DNA of 64,000 nucleotides from Clostridia bacterium (GCA_017456015.1 JAFTLL010000004.1:186001-250000); one strand, 5' to 3'; counted from the stretch's first letter, positions 1-8,198 are shown. Numbers and translations are program-made. The notes: generated by a model not told the origin, from the sequence alone.

Positions 1-314
1 AAAACCTGTCCGGCCAGACTCATTACACCGGTTTCGTCCATGTCCTCACGGTCAATCATGAAGGAACGGCCGCGGTCCTTGGTCAGGGTGTAGGCGGTTT
101 GGGATACCGTAACCGCACCCTGGCTGAAACCGGTGTCGCGGTTGTAATCGGCCAAACCGACAAAATCGATGTCGGGCATAATGACCGTTTTTGCGCCCAC
201 AAATCTGGAACGCAGGTTGTTGTCGGCCAAAAAGCCGACAGCGGATTTTTCTGTAAAGATTTTGTCCAGCTCACCTGTATAGCGGCTGGCAGTAGCTAAT
301 GAATTGATAGACAT
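1..314 (-). CDS. Phage major capsid protein, N-terminal part
   Basis: The leftward frame opens with MSINSLATASRYTGELDKIF and runs off the left edge, so only about 104 residues are visible. The ATG at 312-314 has an AGGAGG-type ribosome site at 321-326. The start resembles major capsid proteins of Clostridia siphophages, with an N-arm followed by the VIMPDIDFVGLADYNR region. The call rests mainly on position: it directly follows a scaffold-like gene downstream of both terminase subunits. It would form the phage head shell. Confidence is limited by the truncation. Confidence 0.65.
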   Translation of the reverse strand, partial: MSINSLATASRYTGELDKIFTEKSAVGFLADNNLRSRFVGAKTVIMPDIDFVGLADYNRDTGFSQGAVTVSQTAYTLTKDRGRSFMIDREDMDETGVMSLAGQV

Positions 315-326
315 AAATTTTTCCTC

Positions 327-1133
327 CTAATGTTTCATTGTCCGTACACCACGAATAAATGCGTCCACCGCATTGGCTTCGGCATTTTCGGCTGACTGTA
401 CGGAGCCTGTGGTTTTTTTCGACTGCTCTGCGGCTCTTGCTTCGGCCGCCGCAATCCTTTTGTTTTCCTGATGCCTGTGTAGCAGATAGGCCGAGATTAA
501 ATTTGTGTTTTCCCTTTCGGCAATTTGCAAAACCGCTGTGGGAAGCTCCTCCAAGCTTTTTATTTCGGGGAATTCCTTTTGTAATATGTCAAACTGTCCC
601 GATAAACTGTTTTTTCGGCGTTCTTCGGCCTCTTGTTCGGCCTTTGCACGCTCAAATAGCTGTCGGTCGTATTTATCCTTGCTGCGTTGCCGATAAAGCT
701 CCATCAGTTCATCAACCAACTGAGTGTCTTCACCCAGCTTTTCAGTTAATTTATCCCGATACGCCCTTTCGGCTGCCTCCTCCAACCCGTCGGCTAAACC
801 GCTGATGTTGGTGTTCTGTTGCGCCGCCAGATAATCCAGCTTGTCATAAATAGGACGGTTTTTTTCATACAACAAGCCCTTTTGTGCAAATTCAATGGCC
901 TCCTCCCGTGTCATATCGCGGTTCTGATGGTTGAACCGTACCGAAAGAAAGGGTGGGGCATTCTCCTCGTCTTCGGGGACTGCTGCATCCTCTGCCTCCT
1001 GCTGCTCTGTAACGTCATTTTGCGCTGTGTCCTCCTGTGGTAGGGATGGCACCTCGGCCACTTCGGTTGCAGATTCGGTGTTTTGACCTTCCGTCGATAT
1101 GGTGCTCTCTGTTGCGGTCATGTTTTCTTCCAT
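327..1133 (-). CDS. Phage capsid scaffolding-like protein
   Basis: A 268-residue, highly charged protein. Residues 1-60 are an acidic, low-complexity Glu/Thr/Ala-rich stretch. The middle and C-terminal parts are mostly predicted helix with coiled-coil-like runs rich in Glu, Arg and Ala, and the end is RGVRTMKH. This composition and the place just before the capsid gene are typical of internal scaffolding proteins that template procapsid assembly. ATG 1133 (MEENMTATES) is chosen because AAAGGAG lies six bases upstream; the ATG 18 bases further upstream has no ribosome site. It could instead be another head-assembly accessory protein. Confidence 0.6.
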   Translation of the reverse strand: MEENMTATESTISTEGQNTESATEVAEVPSLPQEDTAQNDVTEQQEAEDAAVPEDEENAPPFLSVRFNHQNRDMTREEAIEFAQKGLLYEKNRPIYDKLDYLAAQQNTNISGLADGLEEAAERAYRDKLTEKLGEDTQLVDELMELYRQRSKDKYDRQLFERAKAEQEAEERRKNSLSGQFDILQKEFPEIKSLEELPTAVLQIAERENTNLISAYLLHRHQENKRIAAAEARAAEQSKKTTGSVQSAENAEANAVDAFIRGVRTMKH

Positions 1134-1174
1134 AAAAATCTCCTTTCCCATGGTGAGGGTGTATTTATTAACAC

Positions 1175-1393
1175 TTATTGTGTGTTAACCGAAATCGATT
1201 GCTCCGAGCCGTCATACGCGAAAAAGTTTTCCATTTCACGCATTTCCTGCGCAAAGCGTTTTTGTTCCTCGGCGCTCGGTTCTGGTAAAACCGCCGTTTT
1301 TTGTGTTTTGTGTTTTTGCGCCGTAAAAAAGCCGGCGACTGTGCATAAGCCACAGCTCACCAGCCAAAGCATAATCAAAATTGCTGTAATCAT
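1175..1393 (-). CDS. Small membrane-anchored phage protein, unknown function
   Basis: A 72-residue protein beginning MITAILIMLWLVSCGLC. It has one N-terminal membrane segment (about residues 1-23) followed by a charged tail with an EEQKRFAQEMREMENFF helix. ATG 1393 has AGGAGG six bases upstream and overlaps the terL stop in an ATGA arrangement, so translation is probably coupled to terL. Similar short membrane proteins next to terL occur in Clostridia prophages, but no role is known to me. Confidence 0.6.
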   Translation of the reverse strand: MITAILIMLWLVSCGLCTVAGFFTAQKHKTQKTAVLPEPSAEEQKRFAQEMREMENFFAYDGSEQSISVNTQ

Positions 1394-2748
1394 TCCCAAC
1401 CTCCTGTAAAATCATCGGCGGTAACGCCGAACTGCATATTGTAGTATTCTGCATGGGTTGCCCGTTTCTTTACATCCGGATCCTCGGGCCGAAAGAATTG
1501 CACATCATAAAAGGCATACCGCAGAGCATCCATGAGATGGTTGTTGCGGTCCTCCGGCATGCCGGTCGGCCGACCGGTTTTGTCTTTTGCATAAACATAA
1601 CTGTTCAACTCCTTTACGGTGTTGCGGCAACGCGGATGCACCACCATTTTGTATTCCTGAATATTGGCAATTCCGTTGAGTACACTGTCCTTACCCTTGA
1701 CGCTGGGCTGTACCCTGGCAATGCCCAATCGCCGCAAATCGGCGTTGCTTTTCGGCTCGGCACAGTCGGCGCGAATACGCTCCTTGGCATACCCCCGCGC
1801 GCGGATTTCCTCGGCAATATCGCTGTTGGTCATTCCGGTATGGTAAAACTCATCGAAAATATAAAGGACTTTTTCTATCGGGTTAGCGGCAAAGGCAATA
1901 AAGGCGGTGGGGTCGGTTGCATAGCCGTAATCCAGACCGAAAAAGCACCGCCATTGCCAGGCGCGGTTTTCGGTGATTTCCCCCTGGGCGTCCCGCCGGA
2001 CGCCCAGGCTTTTGCGGTCGAGCGCGCGAACTTCGTAGTTTTCATAGACCAGTCCTTCCGAAACACCCCATTCTCCCAACCCGGCGACGGCATACCGCCG
2101 ATAATTGACCTCTTTCAGCCGTTCAATGACCGCGATATCCTCCGGGGTCAGAAATTCGTTGCAGAGGTAATTGGTCGTATAGACCGATACCGATGTATCC
2201 TTTCGGTCGAAAAAACGCTTTTTCAACCAATGCTCCTCGTTCCAAGGGTTGAAGGTCAGGGTGGTCTGCTTGAATAGCCCCTTGCTGAGCTGTCCGCGCG
2301 GCACCGACATGTCCAATTTGTCAAAATCTGCCTCGCTCTCAATTTCAAAGGCCTCCTCAACCCAAACCCAGCAAAGATATCCGGTTTCGACCGTGGCCGA
2401 TGCCAGTTTCAGTACATCGTCCATGCCGCGAAACAGAATTTTTTGTCCGGTTGGCTTGTAGACCATACGCATGGGTGAAACGGTGTTTTCCCATAAATGT
2501 GCCACCCCTAAACGGCGTTGAGCCCAAAGCAGCTGAGCATAGGTGCTGTCCCGGTGGGTAACGGCGGCGGCACGCACGACCAATAGGTTGCTGTCGGGGT
2601 ATTTCATCATACGGTAAATAAAATTCAGCGCGGTGGTTGTGGATTTTTTGCTGCCCTTACCGCCCTTTAACACGCGGTAGCGGTGCTTATCCCGCCAATA
2701 GCGCTCGTAACCGCCGCCGACCACCTGAGATAAACGCAGTTCATCCAT
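1390..2748 (-). CDS. Phage terminase large subunit (XtmB/PBSX type)
   Basis: A 452-residue DNA-packaging motor. It has an N-terminal ATPase with a P-loop-like KGGKGSKKST near residue 30 and a Walker-B-like segment WVWVEEAFEIE, then a C-terminal nuclease with FFGLDYGYATDPTAF, RADCAEPKSNADLRR and HLMDALRYAFYD carrying the metal-binding aspartates. It would cut concatemeric DNA and drive it into the prohead. ATG 2748 is chosen because GGAGGAAAGGGA precedes it; the ATG nine codons upstream would place that ribosome site inside the gene. It overlaps terS by 8 bases. The gene looks intact. Confidence 0.93.
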   Translation of the reverse strand: MDELRLSQVVGGGYERYWRDKHRYRVLKGGKGSKKSTTTALNFIYRMMKYPDSNLLVVRAAAVTHRDSTYAQLLWAQRRLGVAHLWENTVSPMRMVYKPTGQKILFRGMDDVLKLASATVETGYLCWVWVEEAFEIESEADFDKLDMSVPRGQLSKGLFKQTTLTFNPWNEEHWLKKRFFDRKDTSVSVYTTNYLCNEFLTPEDIAVIERLKEVNYRRYAVAGLGEWGVSEGLVYENYEVRALDRKSLGVRRDAQGEITENRAWQWRCFFGLDYGYATDPTAFIAFAANPIEKVLYIFDEFYHTGMTNSDIAEEIRARGYAKERIRADCAEPKSNADLRRLGIARVQPSVKGKDSVLNGIANIQEYKMVVHPRCRNTVKELNSYVYAKDKTGRPTGMPEDRNNHLMDALRYAFYDVQFFRPEDPDVKKRATHAEYYNMQFGVTADDFTGGWE

Positions 2749-3187
2749 TCGGTTCCCTTTCCTCCATATCGTCAATCAGGGTAACCGCCACATTCATGTC
2801 CCCGGTCGCCTCACCTAACAGCTCGGCAATAAACCGCAAGGCTCGTAAAGCACCCTGTCCGTCAAAGGTGTGCTCACCGCTTTCGACATAAGCCTTGGTC
2901 GCGGTGTCCCATCGTTTTTCGGGCCGCAATTCCATACAGCGCCGGTAAATTTCAGCCGCTTGCAGTAATACCCAACTGCGGTCCAAGCCCAGAGCGGCAC
3001 ACGCCCGGCCTTGCAGGGTATGTATACGTGCCAAAACCCTTTCCTCCAACAACAGCTGTTCGGCCTTTTCCTCCATGCGCTTTCCGGTATACCCTGCCTG
3101 CTGTGCGGCCAGCAGGGCATCCTGGTGTTGCAGATAAAACCGACAAAAGCGTTCCTCCCTCGGTTTTAACTCTCCTTTTGCTCGCAT
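2741..3187 (-). CDS. Phage terminase small subunit (XtmA-like)
   Basis: A 148-residue protein. Its N-terminus, LKPREERFCRFYLQHQDALLAAQQAGYT, is the helix-turn-helix signature of Terminase_2/XtmA small subunits, which recognise the packaging site and stimulate the large subunit. Residues 80-140 look helical and suit oligomerisation. ATG 3187 has AAGGGAG upstream. It is the first gene of the leftward head module, and its promoter side directly faces the host gene hpt. Confidence 0.85.
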   Translation of the reverse strand: MRAKGELKPREERFCRFYLQHQDALLAAQQAGYTGKRMEEKAEQLLLEERVLARIHTLQGRACAALGLDRSWVLLQAAEIYRRCMELRPEKRWDTATKAYVESGEHTFDGQGALRALRFIAELLGEATGDMNVAVTLIDDMEEREPNG

Positions 3188-3208
3188 ATTTACTCCCTTC
3201 CGCGCACC

Positions 3209-3244
3209 AAAAAAGCGATCCGTTCACATGGAACGAATCGCTTT
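3209..3244 (-). terminator. Rho-independent terminator upstream of terS
   Basis: An inverted repeat with 14-bp arms (one mismatch) and loop CATGT on the minus strand is followed in the leftward direction by a run of six Ts (3209-3214). It ends 22 bases before the terS start codon. It would stop leftward transcription entering the head module, or act as an attenuator in its leader. Confidence 0.75.
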
Positions 3245-3324
3245 GCGCATCTTTTGACAGTAATACTATACCACACTTTTCAGCCGATTTCCTCCGCTCT
3301 TTTTCCACCGCAAAATGTTTTTGT

Positions 3325-3353
3325 GTTAAAATAAAAATCCTCTATTGTATAAA
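3325..3353 (+). promoter_or_regulatory. Candidate sigma-A promoter for hpt
   Basis: GTTAAA, a 17-base spacer, then TATAAA, about 40 bases before the hpt ATG. The -10 is good and the -35 is weak, so this is a modest call. Confidence 0.4.
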
Positions 3354-3394
3354 TCGGAAAATTATGTTACATTTATAAAAGAAAGGGTGATAAA

Positions 3395-3955
3395 ATGGGT
3401 TACAATGTTGAAGACCAACTGGCGTATAAATTGATTGATGAACAGGAGATCTCGCAAATTGTTGACCGCCTGGCCGAACAAATCAATGCAGATTATTCTG
3501 CGCCGGACAAGCGCTTGCTTTTGCTGTGTATATTGAAGGGATCGGTCGTCTTCATGGGCGAAATTATGAAGCGTCTGCGTATTCCGGTGGAAATTGATTT
3601 CATGAAGGTTTCTTCCTACGGTGCCGGCACCGTTACCTCCGGCAATGTACATATTATGCTCGACCTTTTGCGTAAAGATTTGGAGCAGTGCGATATTTTG
3701 ATTGTAGAGGATATTATTGATAGCGGCCGAACGCTGGCCTATCTGACGCAATACCTGACCCTCAAAGGCGCAAAGAGTGTAAAGACCTGCACCTTGTTGG
3801 ACAAGCCCTACCGCCGCGAGGTCGAATTTGATGCCGATTATGTCGGTAAGGAAATTCCCGATGCCTTTGTTGTCGGCTTCGGCTTGGATTATAACGAGGC
3901 ATTCCGTGCCCTGCCATACGTGGCAGTGCTCAAACCCGAAGTTTATGAAAAATAA
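3395..3955 (+). CDS. hpt: Hypoxanthine phosphoribosyltransferase
   Basis: A 186-residue purine-salvage enzyme that transfers the phosphoribosyl group of PRPP to hypoxanthine or guanine. The PRPP-binding signature ILIVEDIIDSGRTL lies at residues 101-114. The early LLCILKGSVVF (about 42-53) and the late VVGFGLDYNEAFRALPYVAVL are typical of bacterial HPRTs. Length is normal. AAAGAAAGGGTG precedes the ATG. Its last 11 bases overlap the next gene, so the two are probably cotranscribed. Confidence 0.96.
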   Translation: MGYNVEDQLAYKLIDEQEISQIVDRLAEQINADYSAPDKRLLLLCILKGSVVFMGEIMKRLRIPVEIDFMKVSSYGAGTVTSGNVHIMLDLLRKDLEQCDILIVEDIIDSGRTLAYLTQYLTLKGAKSVKTCTLLDKPYRREVEFDADYVGKEIPDAFVVGFGLDYNEAFRALPYVAVLKPEVYEK

Positions 3956-5015
3956 TGCTTTTGCCCCCATGCTTTGGGAGCGTTTGCAAGCCGAAACCCG
4001 TCCCATCGTTTTGTACGGCATGGGGGACGGTGCAGAAAAAATTTATCAGCAATGCCGGCAACACGGCATTGCCGTTTCCGATATTTTTGCAAGTGATGAA
4101 TATGTGCGCGGCCATAGCTTTCTCGGCTTTAAGGTCTGCAAGTATGCCGATATTTGCGAAAAATATACCGACTGTGTCATTTTGCTCTGCTTTGCCGCCT
4201 TTCGTCCCGAACTGCTGCAAAAGATTTACGGTATCGCCGAGCGTTATACCCTGCTGGCACCCGACGTGCCGCTGTTTGGTAACGAAATTGTCGACGCGGC
4301 CTTTCTGCATAAAAATGCAGAAAAACTGCGGACGGCCTATGCCTTGTTGGCAGACGATACTTCGCGAAAGGTGTTCGAAAATGTTTTGCGCTTTAAATGC
4401 AGCGGAGAAATTGCCCTCCTGCGTGACTGCGAAACCGACCGCGCAGAGGTCTTCCAAAACATTATCCGCTTTTCACAAACCGAATCCTATCTGGACCTGG
4501 GTGCTTATACCGGCGACACCCTAACCGAGTTTATAGCGCAGACCGACAATCACTTTTCGGCCGTTATCGCGCTGGAACCCGACAGAAAAAACTATAAAAA
4601 ATTGGCCGCCCTGTGCGAAACCTTGCAGGACGACCGTATTACCATATATAATGCCGGCGCGTGGGACAGCAGCGGCAGGCTTTTGTTTGACGGCCGCGGC
4701 GGCCGCAACTCCCATCTCGGCACCGCGGGCTACGAGGTGCCGGTGTACGCCGTAGACGAGCTGTTGCGCGGACAGCCGGTCAGTTATATTAAAATGGATG
4801 TCGAGGGCGCCGAAGCCCCGGCCTTACGCGGCCTTGCCCGAACCATACGGCAATATACGCCGTCCTTATCGGTCAGCGCCTACCATCGCACCGCAGACTT
4901 TTTTGAGCTTATTCTGCTGTTGCACACGCTCAACCCCAATTACCGCATCTTTTTGCGGCATCATCCGTATATCCCGGCGTGGGAAGTCAACTTATATGCC
5001 GTCAATGCCGAGTGA
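3945..5015 (+). CDS. FkbM-family SAM-dependent methyltransferase
   Basis: A 356-residue protein with two parts. The N-terminal region starts with a nucleotide-binding-like strand IVLYGMGDGAEKIYQQC (about residues 22-38). The C-terminal FkbM methyltransferase domain has the SAM motif YLDLGAYTGDTL (about 182-193) and the FkbM hallmark IKMDVEGAE (about 282-290). FkbM enzymes O-methylate sugars or small molecules; the substrate here cannot be told. ATG 3945 overlaps the hpt stop and has no strong ribosome site of its own, suggesting coupling. The 3' end overlaps maf tail-to-tail by 24 bases. Confidence 0.85.
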   Translation: MKNNAFAPMLWERLQAETRPIVLYGMGDGAEKIYQQCRQHGIAVSDIFASDEYVRGHSFLGFKVCKYADICEKYTDCVILLCFAAFRPELLQKIYGIAERYTLLAPDVPLFGNEIVDAAFLHKNAEKLRTAYALLADDTSRKVFENVLRFKCSGEIALLRDCETDRAEVFQNIIRFSQTESYLDLGAYTGDTLTEFIAQTDNHFSAVIALEPDRKNYKKLAALCETLQDDRITIYNAGAWDSSGRLLFDGRGGRNSHLGTAGYEVPVYAVDELLRGQPVSYIKMDVEGAEAPALRGLARTIRQYTPSLSVSAYHRTADFFELILLLHTLNPNYRIFLRHHPYIPAWEVNLYAVNAE

Positions 5016-5558
5016 TTTTAACATCCGGCAAAACAAATTGACCGGAAAACCGACGACATTCCAGTAGCAACCGTTAATCCCGGTAATGTACTGCGCCGCC
5101 TTGCCCTGAATGGCATACCCGCCGGCCTTGTCGTAGGGCTCTCTGCCGGCAATATAGTCGGCAATTTCGGCATCGCTCATCGGCGCAAAGGTGACATCGG
5201 TCACGCAATGCGCCGTTTTCCGTTGCTTGCCGTAGAGTACGGTCACGCCGGTCATGACCTGGTGGGTCTGTCCCGAAAGTAGGCGCAGCATACGCCGGGC
5301 GTCGGCGGCATCCTTTGGCTTGCCGAGAATCTCGCCGCCAATCGATACAACGGTATCGGCCCCGATAACCACCGCGTCACCGCCGACCTTTTTGGCGACC
5401 GCCTGTGCCTTGCGGAAGGAAAGCTCCTCTACCAGCGCACCGGGGTCGGTAATCTCGCTGTTTTCATCGGTGTCGGCCGTAATGACCGAGAACCGAAGTC
5501 CCAATTGTTCTAAAATTTCTTTGCGCCGCGGTGACGCGGATGCCAAAATAAAATCCAT
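4992..5558 (-). CDS. maf: Maf-like nucleoside triphosphate pyrophosphatase
   Basis: A 188-residue Maf/HAM1-fold enzyme that hydrolyses non-canonical or excess NTPs (dTTP/UTP type) to monophosphates. Signatures are FILASASPRRKEIL at the N-terminus, VIGADTVVSIGGEILGKP (about 69-86), SGQTHQVMTGV, and EPYDKAGGYAIQG near the end. ATG 5558 is chosen because GGAGG lies seven bases upstream, within a palindrome shared with the opposite gene. In B. subtilis Maf is linked to septation control. Confidence 0.93.
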   Translation of the reverse strand: MDFILASASPRRKEILEQLGLRFSVITADTDENSEITDPGALVEELSFRKAQAVAKKVGGDAVVIGADTVVSIGGEILGKPKDAADARRMLRLLSGQTHQVMTGVTVLYGKQRKTAHCVTDVTFAPMSDAEIADYIAGREPYDKAGGYAIQGKAAQYITGINGCYWNVVGFPVNLFCRMLKSLGIDGI

Positions 5559-5565
5559 ATAAAAA

Positions 5566-5575
5566 CCTCCGGAGG
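5566..5575. promoter_or_regulatory. Palindromic ribosome site serving two divergent genes
   Basis: CCTCCGGAGG is self-complementary, so each strand reads GGAGG. It lies seven bases from both the leftward maf ATG (5558) and the rightward deacylase ATG (5583). Only 24 bases separate the two start codons, leaving no room for promoters between them. Confidence 0.85.
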
Positions 5576-5582
5576 AAATCAA

Positions 5583-6056
5583 ATGTCTATTGAAAAAGTA
5601 AGGGCTTTTTTCGAGCCGCTGGGTATTGCCGAGCGTATACAGGAATTCACCGTTTCCAGCGCCACCGTAGAGCTGGCCGCGGCCGCCCTGGGCTGCGAGG
5701 GTAAACGAATTGCCAAAACCATCAGCCTGTATAAAGACGAGGGCGCGGTTTTAATCGTGGCCGCAGGGGATGCGAAAATCGATAATCATAAATTTAAATC
5801 GGTATTCGGCTTTAAACCCCGAATGCTTTGCTTTGACGATGTGGAGCCGCGCATCGGTCATGCCGTCGGCGGTGTTTGCCCCTTTGCGGTAAACCAAGGG
5901 GTCGAGGTGTATTTGGATACCTCTCTCCAACGGTTTTCGACCGTTTTTCCGGCCTGCGGCAGCAGCAACAGCGCCATTGAACTGACCCTTCCGGAATTGG
6001 AATCCTACTCCCAAAGCAAAGGTTGGGTGGATGTATGCCGTCTGCCGCAAGAATGA
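5583..6056 (+). CDS. YbaK/EbsC-type aminoacyl-tRNA deacylase
   Basis: A 157-residue YbaK-fold protein. Relatives hydrolyse mischarged tRNAs (such as Cys-tRNAPro) in trans. Visible signatures are the conserved lysine in GKRIAKTISLY (about 40-50), AAGDAKIDNHKFK (about 61-73), HAVGGVCPFAV (about 94-104), and the late CGSSNSAIEL. Length and order match stand-alone YbaK/YeaK proteins. The stop overlaps the next ATG as ATGA. Substrate specificity cannot be read from the sequence. Confidence 0.88.
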   Translation: MSIEKVRAFFEPLGIAERIQEFTVSSATVELAAAALGCEGKRIAKTISLYKDEGAVLIVAAGDAKIDNHKFKSVFGFKPRMLCFDDVEPRIGHAVGGVCPFAVNQGVEVYLDTSLQRFSTVFPACGSSNSAIELTLPELESYSQSKGWVDVCRLPQE

Positions 6057-6484
6057 AGCCTCTGCTGATAAGCGCCTGCCTTTTGGGTACACCCTGCCGG
6101 TATGACCAAAAGAGCAAGCCGGTCGCCGCCGTAGAAGTGTTAAAAGATAAATATCATCTGCTTCCGGTCTGTCCGGAATGTATGGGCGGACTCTCAACCC
6201 CGCGCGAGCCCTGCGAGCGCGTAGGAGAACGCGTTTGTACTAAGAACGGCAAGGATTGTACCGCCGCCTATCGCGCAGGTGCCGAAGCCGTTTTGGCGTT
6301 GGCCAAAGCGCAGGGCTGTACCCTCGCTTTGCTCAAAGCGCGAAGCCCGTCGTGTGGCTTGGGTGAAATTTATGACGGCAGTTTTACCAAAACCCTTGTC
6401 CCCGGCAACGGCGTTACCGCCGAATTGCTGCTGAAAAACGGAATTACGGTTTTCAACGAGCATCAGACCGACGCGCTGATTTAG
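6053..6484 (+). CDS. DUF523 family protein (YbbK-like)
   Basis: A 143-residue protein with the DUF523 hallmarks: ISACLLGTPCRYD at residues 6-18, PVCPECMGGLSTPREPCE in the middle, and ALLKARSPSCGLGEIYDG later, with several conserved cysteines suggesting metal or thiol chemistry. No biochemical function is established for the family to my knowledge. ATG 6053 overlaps the stop of the deacylase gene by 4 bases, so translation is probably coupled. The 3' end overlaps queH tail-to-tail by 32 bases with no terminator between them. Confidence 0.85.
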   Translation: MKPLLISACLLGTPCRYDQKSKPVAAVEVLKDKYHLLPVCPECMGGLSTPREPCERVGERVCTKNGKDCTAAYRAGAEAVLALAKAQGCTLALLKARSPSCGLGEIYDGSFTKTLVPGNGVTAELLLKNGITVFNEHQTDALI

Positions 6485-7073
6485 AAAAAATACAACCGCA
6501 GTAATCCTGCCGGTAAAGCCGATATTCGCGCGACAGTTCAATCGAACGCTTGTATCCGTTTTTCTTTTTGAAATCCGCATAGAGATACGGCACGCCGTAT
6601 TCGGCTTCGAGCGCTTTGCCGATTTGGTTTAACCATTCGGCATTTTTATGCGGACTAATGGACAACGTGGTTGTGAAAAAATCAAAACCGTTTTGTGCCG
6701 CATAATCGGCCGCCGCACGCAAACGGAGCGCATAGCAATCGTAACATCGCTCCGAGCCCTCCGGTAAATGCTCGCGCCCCTTTGCCATCTGCAAAAAGGG
6801 TGTCGGGTCATAGGCAGGACAAACAACCGGAATCTCCCGGCCGGTTTCGGCAATCAGGCGATTCAATTCAGCGGCGCGGTAAGAAAACTCGCTTTCGGGC
6901 GAGATGTTGGGATTGTAAAAAAACATGGTAATGTCGGCCTGCGCATATAAATACTCTAAAACATAACTGGCGCAGGGCGCACAGCAGCCGTGCAATAGAA
7001 TCCGCGGCCTTCGGTTTTGCGCCGTGAACTGCGCAAGCTGTTGCTCCATTAAATGCTGGTAATTTTGTTTCAT
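6453..7073 (-). CDS. queH: Epoxyqueuosine reductase QueH
   Basis: A 206-residue protein of the QueH (DUF208) family, which performs the last step of queuosine tRNA modification without cobalamin, using an Fe-S cluster. Signatures are ILLHGCCAPCASYV near residue 27, FYNPNISP, SERCYDCYALRL (about 113-124) and YCGCIFS near the C-terminus, giving the conserved cysteine sets. ATG 7073 (MKQNYQH) is preferred because AGGTGA sits just upstream; two more upstream in-frame ATGs are less well placed. No other queuosine gene is adjacent. Confidence 0.92.
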   Translation of the reverse strand: MKQNYQHLMEQQLAQFTAQNRRPRILLHGCCAPCASYVLEYLYAQADITMFFYNPNISPESEFSYRAAELNRLIAETGREIPVVCPAYDPTPFLQMAKGREHLPEGSERCYDCYALRLRAAADYAAQNGFDFFTTTLSISPHKNAEWLNQIGKALEAEYGVPYLYADFKKKNGYKRSIELSREYRLYRQDYCGCIFSKSARRSDAR

Positions 7074-7114
7074 TTCCATCACCTGCAAACATTCTACCAT
7101 AAAAGGAGAAAAAA

Positions 7115-8062
7115 ATGAAGATTATTTTAACCGAAACCGATACGGTTTCCAATCATGACATTGATTTGTCGGTTTTTAAGGAGCTCGGCGAGGTCACAGC
7201 CTACGGACTGACACGGCCGGAGGAGGTTGTTCCCCGTTTGCAGGAGGCCGACGCGGTTTTAATCAATAAGGTTGTCTTGGACCGGAAGGTTCTGCAACAA
7301 CTGCCACAGCTGAAATATATTGGGCTGTTTGCCACCGGCTATAATAATGTAGACATTGCCTGTGCCGCGGAACAGGGCATAACGGTATGCAACGCCGGCA
7401 GCTATTCGACCGATGCCGTTGCACAGCACGTTTTTGCCTTTCTTCTGCACCATGCCAGCCAGGTGCACGCCTATGACGCATTTGTCGCCGAGGGCGGCTG
7501 GATACGCAGTCGGGTGTTTACCCCCTTTGATTTCCCCACCTCCGAATTGAGCGGAAAGGTTTTGGGCATTATCGGATACGGCAGTATCGGGCAAAGGGTT
7601 GCGGAAATTGCCCGCGCCTTCGGTATGCGTGTCTGCGTCTACTCCCGTACTCCCAAGGATGACCCGTCGGTAGAGTTTATCTCCCTTGAAGCCTTACTCG
7701 GCCTTTCGGATTATATTACGGTACATTGTCCGCTGAATAAGCAGACCGAGCGTATGTTCAATGCCGAGCGTTTTGCACAGTGCAAGCCCGGTGCCTATTT
7801 TATCAATACGGCGCGCGGCGGCATCGTAGACAACGCGGCGCTTCGTGCGGCCCTCGAATCGGGACGGCTGTCGGGTGCGGCGCTGGATGTGCTTGACCGC
7901 GAGCCGATGGCGAAGGACTGTATTTTGCTGGGTACGCCCAATTTAACCATCACACCCCACACGGCCTGGGCACCCCTCGAAACCCGGCAAAGGCTGACCG
8001 ATATTGTTTACCAAAATCTGGCGTCCTACCTGGCCGGTAACCCTGTAAATGTTGTCGTTTAG
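7115..8062 (+). CDS. D-2-hydroxyacid dehydrogenase, NAD-dependent
   Basis: A 315-residue member of the glycerate/hydroxypyruvate dehydrogenase group. It shows the substrate domain with GLFATGYNNVD (about 69-79), the Rossmann motif GIIGYGSIGQRVAEIARAFG (about 150-169), NTARGGIVDNAAL with the catalytic Arg, the DREP Glu, and the catalytic His in TPHTAWA. The N-terminus and TSELSGKVLGIIGYG look closest to hydroxypyruvate/glycerate dehydrogenases, but the exact acid is uncertain. AAAAGGAG precedes the ATG. It is divergent from queH, with about 40 bases between them. Confidence 0.9.
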   Translation: MKIILTETDTVSNHDIDLSVFKELGEVTAYGLTRPEEVVPRLQEADAVLINKVVLDRKVLQQLPQLKYIGLFATGYNNVDIACAAEQGITVCNAGSYSTDAVAQHVFAFLLHHASQVHAYDAFVAEGGWIRSRVFTPFDFPTSELSGKVLGIIGYGSIGQRVAEIARAFGMRVCVYSRTPKDDPSVEFISLEALLGLSDYITVHCPLNKQTERMFNAERFAQCKPGAYFINTARGGIVDNAALRAALESGRLSGAALDVLDREPMAKDCILLGTPNLTITPHTAWAPLETRQRLTDIVYQNLASYLAGNPVNVVV

Positions 8063-8076
8063 GCTAAAATTTTTGT

Positions 8077-8103
8077 AAAATGAAAAAAATCATTTTCTTT
8101 TTT
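8077..8103 (+). terminator. Possible weak terminator
   Basis: AAAATGA and TCATTTT form a 7-bp AT-rich stem followed by CTTTTTT, 15 bases after the dehydrogenase stop. The stem is weak, so leaky read-through into the phosphate transporter is possible. Confidence 0.45.
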
Positions 8104-8198
8104 GGAGATTTATGTTAGAATGTAGGAAAATGTATTTTTTTGTATTTTAACCTTGCGGCGAAATGCCGCTGAACATAGGAAAACGTTGGAGGTTTTTC

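Noticed and set aside
2952..3308. A 118-codon leftward frame upstream of and overlapping terS
   Set aside because: It is a shadow of terS in another frame and crosses the intrinsic terminator; no ribosome site.
5583..6484. Fusion of the deacylase and DUF523 genes
   Set aside because: The frames differ; the genes overlap by an ATGA and are merely coupled.
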